A DNA stretch of 12,499 nt from Chromera velia (taxonomy: Eukaryota; Sar; Chromeraceae): positions 9,819-22,317 of the forward strand of contig JAHBMJ010002139.1 in the NCBI GenBank assembly GCA_018398765.1, given 5' to 3'. A model generated the notes under the pieces. That model was not told where the DNA came from. It did not search any database and saw only the letters and a program-made list of their open reading frames with translations. Below, in pieces: positions 1 through 7,285 of the stretch. Position 1 is the first letter of the stretch. Every line of letters begins with the position of its first letter. The position numbers and the translations under genes were made by a program.

Positions 1-17
1 CCCCCCCCTAGAGCCCG

Positions 18-40
18 TTTGCGTGCCATTGGCACGCAAA
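18..40. repeat. Perfect 10-bp hairpin with 3-nt loop
   Basis: The arm TTTGCGTGCC (18-27) and its exact reverse complement GGCACGCAAA (31-40) flank the loop ATT. Pairing stops immediately outside both arms. It lies between a C8 run at the window edge and a poly-T run at about 59-70. No U-run follows the stem directly, so a terminator reading is not supported. It could be a small palindrome or the end of a truncated element. Confidence 0.6.
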
Positions 41-88
41 TGAATTTTTACATGGCCTTTTTTTTTTTTTGTAAAGAGTGCAGAGCCT

Positions 89-101
89 AGGAGAGGGGGA
101 G

Positions 102-140
<39 letters not shown>

Positions 141-332
141 AAGAGAGAGAAAGAGAGAGAGAGAGAAAGAGAGAAAGAGAGAAAGAGAAAAAGAGAGAAA
201 AAAAGAGAGAGAAAGGAAGAAAGAAAGAAAGAAAGAATTTTAAAGAAATTAAGAGAGAGAAAGAGAGACTCGGAGAGAGAGAGAGAGAGACTCGGAGAGA
301 GAGAGAAAGAGATTGGAGGAAACATATCTTGA
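89..332. repeat. GA/GAAA microsatellite, purine-rich on + strand
   Basis: The tract consists of GA dinucleotide runs mixed with GAAA and GGAGA units. Positions 89-237 contain no pyrimidine (149 nt). After an interruption with T residues near 238-249, two related GA blocks each follow a CTCGGAGA motif (about 269-300). Open frames across it on both strands are only Lys/Arg/Glu or Ser/Leu/Phe low-complexity translations, so I do not call a gene. Confidence 0.9.
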
Positions 333-337
333 TCATT

Positions 338-1392
338 CATATAATTTGAAACGTTACTGAGGACTTACAGTGAGCTATCAATTCTAGTCACACCAACTTG
401 TCAGCAATCGGTAGAATGATTGTTTAACTCAAGACAATTTAACACGCGTCTTCTTACATTGCAGTTATGAAGTTGAAGAGAAGTCATACGAACGCAGGAG
501 ATTGATGAAAGAGGAAGAAAGTCTCTGATGAAGAAAAAAGAGAGAGAAGAAAGAGGATGACGCAGATGCATAAGGGTGGGTGGGGAACTGTTTCGCTTCC
601 ACAATCCCCCTCATTGATAGTCTCTTAAACTGTCACTCAATCGTGAAGAAGGAAGAAACGAGCTCTTTCTCCTCGTTCCACCAATTTGTTTGAATTTCCT
701 TGCGACAACCAACCAAACATGTTATATTTGCCGCTCTGTTCCCAACTGTAAAGCTTTCTCACTAGCTTCGGTTTTTCTCTTGCGGTCTCTCTTTTGTTTT
801 TTCCTTCTTCATTTGATTTTTTTTGCTCCGCGCTCGTCCGTCCCCCTGACTAGAAATTGTTTCTTGCCTCTTCTGCGCCCTTTCTCTTCGCGCCTCTTTT
901 CTGCGCGCCCATCTCTCTTTCCCGTCAGCTGCGTCCGTTGCAGGTGGCATCGACAGATGCATGGTCGATCTAATCGAACCCCAGGAAGGAAGGAAGGAAG
1001 GAGGGAACAACGGAAGAAAGAGGAAACCGCGTCCATCAATCGATCCATTCTCGCAGGAGAGAAAGAGAACAGATGAGAAGACGGAAGCTTGATTCATCAA
1101 ACGAAACCGATCCAAAACAGCCTCATTGTGATGGATACATGCGCGTTTGCATGCACACAAGTCCAGGCTTCAGGACCCATCTCTCTGTCTGTTCGTTTTC
1201 CCGACCTGGTGGGCATCCGGTTGGCCCACCTACTCACTGTCCCCTCCCTCGAGATCGACAGACAAAGAGACATAGAGAGAGACTGACTTAGGAAGGGTGA
1301 CTGACGCCTTCCTTCCTCGTTGTTCCTCCAAAGGAAGTGCGTCTGCATGAAGGAAGGTGCATCTCCATCTCCTTCCAGAAGAGGACGAGTGC
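338..1392. other. No supported gene; mixed purine/pyrimidine blocks
   Basis: I see no recognisable domain, RNA gene or convincing exon here. The + strand is pyrimidine-rich at about 740-935 and purine-rich at about 975-1080. Open frames in this stretch are short and their residue content follows the base bias (Ser/Leu/Phe or Arg/Lys/Glu). Short unconserved exons cannot be excluded by eye. Confidence 0.5.
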
Positions 1393-1412
1393 ATGAATGA
1401 ATGAATGAATGA
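1393..1412. repeat. (ATGA)5 microsatellite
   Basis: Five exact tandem copies of ATGA, followed by AAC. It lies in non-coding sequence. Confidence 0.85.
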
Positions 1413-1505
1413 ACCTTCGTCTGAAAGGAGAAAGGATGGAAGAGGGAAGAGAAGGGGCAGTGAAGCAAGCCTTGGCCCATCCCTCACGGGTTTCTATCCC
1501 TTCAG

Positions 1506-1540
1506 CTTTCTCTCTCTCTCTCTCTCTCTCCCTCTCTCTC
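1506..1540. repeat. CT microsatellite
   Basis: A (TC)n run with one extra C near 1531, pyrimidine on the + strand. It is the opposite polarity to the GA repeats elsewhere in the window. Confidence 0.85.
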
Positions 1541-2553
1541 ATGGTACGACCTGCGATGCCCTCGCTTCGTCTCCCCTGGAAGAACGGAATTTGCATGGGT
1601 CACTTGCTTTCTTTTCTTTTCTTCCGCCAACCCTCGACCCTCGGGAAATGACAGTAGACTCTCACTAGGCAAGACAGGATAGGTAAGGGAAGACCGACAG
1701 GCAGAGAGAAAGAAAAGCTTTTCTCCCTTTCTCCCCTGTCTTTGTGTCTGTCTTTCCTTCCTTGTTCGCTTCTTTCCTTTCTCTCTCTTCTAACTGAACA
1801 CAATCGGGAGGGAGGCACGCATTTCAGTCGGCCTCGATTTCTTGCTAAAAGCGGACAAGCAAAATGAGAAAGAGAGAGAGACGGGTCTCCAGTGAGAGGG
1901 TCACAAAAGTTTCGTGAGTCCCGCCCCTGTCCTCCCTCCCCAACTTTCTGAATTCGAACAGAAAGATTTCTTTCGTTTCTTTTCTTTCAACCACGCGCCC
2001 AATGATGCAACAACAACCACCAAGAAGCAGAAGAAGGGAGAAGAGAAGTGACCAAAAAAGACCAGACCTAAAAGTACAGAGACCGCATCATGCAAAGAAG
2101 AGTACACAGCAAACGAAGACAAAAGGATCGATTGAGGCTTTGACCTCTCCTTAACCATCCGGAAGAGACTCGATTTCTCTCCCGCCATCCCTGACTGCCT
2201 CGAGCAATGCCCCTTACCCTCTTCCTTTTTTCCCTCCTTTTCTCAACACGCCCACCGGCGTGCATCCAGACTGACAAAGAAGATCACCAGACAAGAAGAA
2301 AAAGAGGGAACGGTAAGGAAGGAAGAGACCCCCCCTCTCCCTCGAGTCGGTCCAAGACTCTATCTACTGGACAATCTGTCTTCCCTTTTTTCTCTTAATT
2401 GAATTCCTCAACTCTCCTTATTTTCCAATCGGAAATCGCTTTCCCTCCCTTGTCTGTCTGTCCCCCATACCCACAAGTCGATTCCTGTTCTCTTTCTTGG
2501 TAGCATCTCACATGCACTTACCTGCGCACTTCCCCTCACCCCCCCAACCCTGG

Positions 2554-2555
<2 letters not shown>
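1541..2555. other. No supported gene; alternating purine and pyrimidine blocks
   Basis: The + strand is pyrimidine-rich at about 1605-1645, 1725-1795 and 1920-1990, and purine-rich at about 1860-1895 and 2020-2130. I found no protein motif, RNA gene or paired splice signals joining conserved peptides. Confidence 0.45.
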
Positions 2556-2591
<36 letters not shown>

Positions 2592-2600
2592 AGAAAGAGA
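2556..2600. repeat. GA microsatellite
   Basis: A run of 16 GA units (2556-2587) leads into A-rich purine sequence up to about 2600. Confidence 0.85.
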
Positions 2601-2819
2601 CCGCAAGAAGAACCGGAATGACAGCCGGAAGATAAATACACAGGTACATGTGCAAAGCTGATTAGACAGACTGGACAGGCACGGGAGCGCAAAGGTGGAA
2701 GGAAGAAAGACGTTCCCCCACTGTCTGTCTGTGTGTATGTCTAGCTGTCCCTCATCAACGCATACTTGAAGCAAAAATAGAAAAAGGGAGGGAGAGGGAG
2801 GGACTGACAGATGCTTTCA

Positions 2820-2847
2820 GAAAGAAAGAAAGAAAGAAAGAAAAAAG
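2820..2847. repeat. GAAA microsatellite
   Basis: Tandem GAAA units end in an A6 run. This is a short version of the larger tract at 3193-3399. Confidence 0.8.
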
Positions 2848-3192
2848 TCCACGGCAACGACTTCAAAGAACGGGTAAAGAAGGATGGAGACAGCTAGAAC
2901 AAGGAAGCTTGTTAAATGATTGTAGAGAAAAGACAGATATCGGAATTGGTTTCTTCTCCAAAGAAGGCGGTCCTCCTCTTCATATGAAGAGACGAGGCGA
3001 CTCAGGAAAGACAGAAAGGGTGGAAGAAACGAAACACGGGGACAGAAGGCATGGGGCGAAAGAACGGGCATCTTTTCCTTCCACCTTTCCTTTCTTCCTC
3101 GTTCTGTCTGATGCCCATCACTTTCCTCCTTTCTTTATCTGTCACCAGCTATGATCTAAGCAGGCAGCACAAAGATAGATCGACAGACAGAC

Positions 3193-3193
3193 A

Positions 3194-3235
<42 letters not shown>

Positions 3236-3361
3236 AAGAAAGAAAGAAAGAAAAGAAAGAAAGAAAGAAAGAAAAGAAAGAAAGAAAGAAAGAAAGAAAG
3301 AAAAGAAAGAAAGAAAGAAAGAAAAGAAAGAAAGAAAGAAAGAAAGAAAGGAAGAAAGAAA

Positions 3362-3395
<34 letters not shown>

Positions 3396-3399
3396 GAGG
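3193..3399. repeat. 207-nt pure purine GA/GAAA tract with 50-bp repeat
   Basis: Every base from 3193 to 3399 on the + strand is A or G. The tract begins with (GA)n, then (GAAA)n. Extra A residues make AAAA runs at 3251, 3272, 3301 and 3322, so 3251-3300 and 3301-3350 are identical 50-bp units. After these, a 12-bp unit beginning GGAAGAAAG appears twice (3350-3361 and 3362-3373). Just upstream, about 3177-3194 is a short GACA repeat. Homopurine tracts of this length are known candidates for intramolecular triplex (H-DNA). The long Lys/Glu/Arg open frame through it is a by-product of the repeat. Confidence 0.9.
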
Positions 3400-4133
3400 T
3401 AAGGAAGAAAGAAAGAGGAAAACGAAGCAGAAAAAGAAAGGCCCAACATAAATCCAAAAATATGAATACAAAGAAACTGAACACGTCACAACGAGAAGTG
3501 CACAGGGAGGAACACTCTTGCATCTTCGGTCGATGCCCCGAGCCCTTTCTCCCTCTCTTTCCCCCTCTCTCTTCCTGAGAAGAAAACGAAGAAAAGAAAT
3601 GAACGAACGAACAAAAGGAAGAAACAAAAGAAAGAGAGCACAAAATCAAGCAATGCAAAGCAAGAAAAGAACTTCCCTTTTGACTCCCCTCTTCCTCTGA
3701 CACACAAAAGAAAGAACGAGGCGAACACACGATCACACAGATCAACTTCGAATCCATTCTCTCTCTCGAGCGCGCGTGCGCGCGCGCACACACACACTCA
3801 CAGAGAGAGAGAGAGGTACTCACACAAAGAGAAGAATGAAGACAATCCAAATCAGATCCAAAGGACTCTTCTGCTCTGGTCCCCCTTTTTTTCTAATTGT
3901 TTGTTTAAGTTTTTGGAATGTCTATCACTTGGTCCTTTCCTCTTCTCCACCCACCCTGCCACTGAAGCAGAAAGGGCAAAGGGAAGAAAAAAAGGAGGGA
4001 GAGAGAAAGAAAGAAACAAAGAAGAAATGAAGGCCGAACACTGCCACTCTCTCCACCGTTCCCTCCACCCACAGACACGCACACAAACAGGAAAGCAGGC
4101 AGACAGAGAGATCGTAGAACATGTCACCGCTCC
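3400..4133. other. No supported gene; 3' flank of RNF gene A
   Basis: The stretch has purine-rich blocks (about 3575-3665 and 3970-4030) and pyrimidine-rich blocks (about 3540-3575), a Z-DNA candidate, and a short GA repeat at 3801-3816. The part nearest 4133 should contain the 3' UTR of the minus-strand gene. I could not identify a clear polyadenylation signal. Confidence 0.45.
3770..3797. repeat. Alternating purine-pyrimidine CG/CA tract (Z-DNA candidate)
   Basis: Purine and pyrimidine alternate strictly over about 28 bp, first as CG-rich steps (3770-3787) and then as CA repeats. A GA repeat begins directly afterwards. Alternating CG/CA is the classic sequence class for left-handed DNA under negative supercoiling. 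A function here is not shown. Confidence 0.7.
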
Positions 4134-5294
4134 TCATCGGACGGTCAGACTGGCCTGCAGCACTCTCTGCAGGATCGCGTCTTCCTCGTCCTCATCCTCC
4201 ACGTAGTCTTCCGGCTCAAAACGGTGACGCAGCCTCATGTGACTCACCCAGTGACGAGACACGCGAGAGGGGTCCCCGTCCTCTCTGCTCACGCAAATGG
4301 GACATACAGCAGCGTCGTCCCGCCCTGGGTGGGCCGTCTCGCAGTGACTCAACAGACCCCGGCAGTCGAAACCACCCTGTCTGCAATACGGACACCTGTA
4401 ACCCCCCCGCCCAGACGACCCCGCCGAGGTCGAAGAAGCGGAAGACCTGAACAGAGAAGAGGGGGACGACGCCAGAGCAGCCAACTCGTCTGCCATGGTC
4501 GCACCAACCTTGGGGGAGGACTCCTTGCAGGCGCTGCTGCACCCGCTCCGACGGTGCTCGACGTATTTGTCCATCGACACCGTCTCCGCGCACTCGCACG
4601 AAATCGACTGCTCAGACATCTTCTTCATTAACGCTGGGTCACGCCAAACCATAAAAGGGGATGCGTGCTGTCGTTCTCTCTCTGACTCTGTCTGTCTGAC
4701 TGCGGCTTGGGATCTACTGCAGAAAAAACTCAAGATGGCCGGACACCGGGAGGCACAGCTGGACTTTTCTTTCTGTTCTCTCCGACGGTCCGCCTGCTCG
4801 ATGTGTGTGCGGCTTTCCGTGCGGCAAAGGGGACAGGGGACCACTATGGGTGCGTCTCTGTCGTGCCGGTGCCTTCCGTGAGCCTTCGGGACTCTCTGCC
4901 TCTCTGCCTTTTGCATCTGCTGGAGATGCAGGTCCAAACACCTGCATATGGTCATAAAGACACAAACATAACAGGTCAACCAAAAGAGGCAGAAGGCCGG
5001 CTTGAAATAGGTAGAAGGCAGACACGAAAACAAAAGGGTGCGGCTAACAGGCAACGAGTCATGGCTGCTTCACCCTGCTCCCAGGGATGGTAAACACCTC
5101 ACACCAACAAAGCATGCACGCGGGGTTGGACAAGGAAAGAGCACATGCAACCCAAAGCAGACAGCCGGCTGCGGCAGGCGCCTCCCTACTTACCCTTCGC
5201 AGAAGGAGTGACCACATTCTGGCAGAGTAGTGGGCATGTGGTATATGTCGAGGCAGATTGCGCACTCGAATTCAGAGTTTGTAACGTCCGACAT
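4134..5294 (-). CDS. RING / zinc finger / UIM E3 ubiquitin ligase, RNF114/125/138-like (gene A)
   Basis: Spliced coding sequence: complement of join(4134..4941, 5194..5294), 302 aa. Exon 1 starts with ATG at 5294, with A at -3 and an in-frame TGA at 5306-5304. It ends GG|GTAAGT. Exon 2 begins after ATATGCAG and completes the split glycine codon (HSFCEG|CLDLHL). Domains: a C3HC4 RING with ligands C11, C14, C27, H29, C32, C35, C70 and C73; a C2HC finger (C149, C151, H163, C168); two C2H2-like fingers (C217/C220/H233/H238 and C247/C250/H268/H273); and a C-terminal UIM-like helix at about 287-299. This order and the CPIC...GDPS...H...RH pattern are typical of RNF114/125/138/166 ligases, which recruit an E2 through the RING and bind ubiquitin through the UIM. 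Substrate is unknown. The linker at about 78-132 has no match in gene B and may be exonised intron. Family assignment rests on remembered motif patterns. Confidence 0.82.
4146..4647 (-). repeat. Inverted-repeat arm 1 (3' exon of gene A)
   Basis: This arm pairs with 6772-7273; paired positions sum to 11419. I read 7 mismatches in 502 bp and no indel. The segment 4219-4628 (partner 6791-7200) shows no mismatch by eye. Homology ends close to both stop codons and just upstream of the WRD motif. Confidence 0.93.
4942..5193 (-). other. Intron of RNF gene A (252 nt, phase 2, inside RING)
   Basis: Donor GG|GTAAGT (exon end 5194) and acceptor ATATGCAG| (exon start 4941). Removing it restores the RING motif CGHSFCEGCLDLHL, which matches the unbroken CRHSFCEGCLEVHL of gene B. 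Reading straight on from exon 1 meets TAA in the second codon position of the intron. The intron lies between the sixth RING ligand pair, just before C35. Confidence 0.88.
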
Positions 5295-6053
5295 GTTGGA
5301 CTGTCACGCTTTGGCACAGATGCGCGTGTACGAAAAGAAAGTGACACAGGAAAGAAGATGGAAGTTTGCTTCCAGCTATGTGAGTTGAGAGAGAAGGCAA
5401 AGAGCGAAAGACACCCCTTCAACCACTCAATGCAAAGAGCTAAAACCTCAGATAGCTCTCTGACAGCTCTCTATCCGTCTCTCCCTGAGGCATGCACTGC
5501 CTGCAGCTGTTCCTTCGTCTTCCCAGAAGATCTGCAAGGCGCGTCCTTCCGGCAGGGGAGCATTCGCTCTCGTAAGGCTCATGCACACACGGAAACTGCG
5601 TGAAAAACTTCGCATCACTTCGCTGTCAAAGCTCCAACATCAGGCTCCAGATCGGGGATTTTGGTCTGCGTGGCGTGTATCCCTTTTTTTTGTCAACTGG
5701 CGGGGGCCACGGTTCAAAAACCCATGCAACATAACGGACATTCCATGGCCTTGCAGTTCGCGCATACCCGGGCACGGCAGCCATCGGCATGCAGCCTCCT
5801 CTGTCTGTTTTGACTCAGATTCAATGACTGCTTCTCATTGGTTGGGTGAGTTGCAATACATTTGGTTGCGTGGTGTGGCCATATCGATTGGAAAAGAGTC
5901 CGGCAGGTGAACTGTCTCTGTCTCTGTAGGAGCGCAGAAGTGTCCGTGTGAGCGTTTCGGCTGCAAGACAGCACTCCACCTGTGGTGTTTGTGTCAGATG
6001 GATTGATCTTCAACCGCTGTCAAGGCAAGAGTTAGCTAGTACTGGAGGGCAAG
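5295..6053. promoter_or_regulatory. 759-bp divergent intergenic region, likely promoters of both RNF genes
   Basis: The two start codons (5294 minus, 6054 plus) face away from each other, so both promoters and 5' UTRs should lie here. I see no clear TATA box. An inverted CCAAT (ATTGG) occurs near 5838-5842. GCATGC palindromes occur at 5490-5495 and 5787-5792. A pyrimidine-rich stretch ending TAG at 5927-5929 resembles a splice acceptor and could mark a 5' UTR intron of gene B. No convincing coding exon was found. Promoter function is inferred from gene order only. Confidence 0.5.
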
Positions 6054-7285
6054 ATGGAGAATACCTCGGAGTTCGAATGTCCAATCTGTCTGGACGTCTT
6101 CCACGAGCCTGCGACTCTGCCTGTATGCCGCCACTCCTTCTGCGAAGGGTGTTTGGAAGTGCATCTGTGCCAACAGGAACACGTGAACAAAACAGGGTCT
6201 TCTTCTCCTGTCCCTGTCATTTCAATGACTGTGGGAGCGGAAGATGGTGCAATGCGAAGAGGGCGTCAGGACAAAGCCGTGCAGCCCGCTGATCCCGACA
6301 CGCTTGATACTGTGGTTGTCTCTTGTCCTCTGTGCCGCACAGAAAGTCGCGCAGAGATCCACAGGAGCGACGACTGCGTCTCGATGGAAATTGACTCCCT
6401 CGAAGGGGGGGAAGACGACCAGGTGAGAGCCCAGCCAAAGCGCTTTGTCTGAAACAGTATGATGCAATGATATTTCATGGCATGCCTCGCTTGTGAGGGG
6501 GAGGGGCGGATGACAAGGTGATGCAAGACAGGTTAGGTTGAAAGGGATGGTTTCTATGTGGGACTTTTGAACAGACACCTCTTAGTTTGGAATGTACATG
6601 TGCGGTTCGTTTCACTGAGGGATCAGTGACGGAGAATGAGCAACAGGAACGCATCCGTCAGGCACTGAAGAGGCTGTAGAAATAGTCGTGCCACCATATT
6701 ATATGCCCTTTCTCTGTGAGTCGTTGTGTGCAGGAGATTGAGAGGACAGAACGGAGCTCTATCTTCTCCGGTTGGCGTGACACGGCGTTGATGAAGAAGA
6801 TGTCTGAGCAGTCGATTTCGTGCGAGTGCGCGGAGACGGTGTCGATGGACAAATACGTCGAGCACCGTCGGAGCGGGTGCAGCAGCGCCTGCAAGGAGTC
6901 CTCCCCCAAGGTTGGTGCGACCATGGCAGACGAGTTGGCTGCTCTGGCGTCGTCCCCCTCTTCTCTGTTCAGGTCTTCCGCTTCTTCGACCTCGGCGGGG
7001 TCGTCTGGGCGGGGGGGTTACAGGTGTCCGTATTGCAGACAGGGTGGTTTCGACTGCCGGGGTCTGTTGAGTCACTGCGAGACGGCCCACCCAGGGCGGG
7101 ACGACGCTGCTGTATGTCCCATTTGCGTGAGCAGAGAGGACGGGGACCCCTCTCGCGTGTCTCGTCACTGGGTGAGTCACATGAGGCTGCGTCACCGTTT
7201 CGAGCCGGAAGACTACGTAGAGGATGAGGACGAGGACGACGCGATCCTGCAGAGAGTGCTGCAGGCGAGTCTGTTTGCACGATAG
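6054..7285 (+). CDS. RING / zinc finger / UIM E3 ubiquitin ligase, RNF114/125/138-like (gene B)
   Basis: Spliced coding sequence: join(6054..6422, 6734..7285), 306 aa. The ATG has A at -3 and G at +4, and an in-frame TAG lies at 6033-6035. Domains: C3HC4 RING (C9, C12, C25, H27, C30, C33, C91, C94), with an unusually long 57-residue span between C33 and C91; a C2HC finger (C153, C155, H167, C172); a Ser/Ala-rich linker (about 178-218); two C2H2-like fingers (C221/C224/H237/H242 and C251/C254/H272/H277); and a UIM-like acidic helix at 291-303, with Val298 where classical UIMs have Ala. The layout is that of RNF114/125/138/166 E3 ligases, which transfer ubiquitin from an E2 to substrates not predictable from sequence. 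The 3' exon is nearly identical to that of gene A, while the RING half is only moderately similar. An alternative in-frame intron at 6183-6284 is possible. Confidence 0.85.
6423..6733 (+). other. Intron of RNF gene B (311 nt, phase 0)
   Basis: Donor GACCAG|GTGAGA and acceptor TGTGTGCAG|GAGATT. The join keeps frame between Gln123 and Glu124 and links the RING half to the zinc-finger half, as expected for the family. In-frame stops occur if the intron is read through, for example TGA at 6450-6452. Gene A has no canonical intron at this place. Confidence 0.85.
6772..7273 (+). repeat. Inverted-repeat arm 2 (3' exon of gene B)
   Basis: Partner of 4146-4647. Mismatches fall only at the edges: three between 6782 and 6790, and four between 7201 and 7273. 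They change Thr/Pro near the start and Asp/Glu near the UIM. The spacer between the arms is about 2.1 kb. Confidence 0.93.

Noticed and set aside
3051-3850. Long open frames across the GA/GAAA tract (Lys/Glu/Arg on plus; Ser/Phe/Leu on minus)
   Set aside because: The frames exist because GAAA/GA repeats contain no stops in several frames. The residue content is purely the repeat and there is no domain.
6623-7195. Long antisense open frames opposite both finger/UIM exons (also 4224-4631 and 6969-7559)
   Set aside because: These are shadows of the GC-rich real exon. They run through the gene B intron or beyond its stop, and the true frame carries the zinc-finger and UIM motifs.
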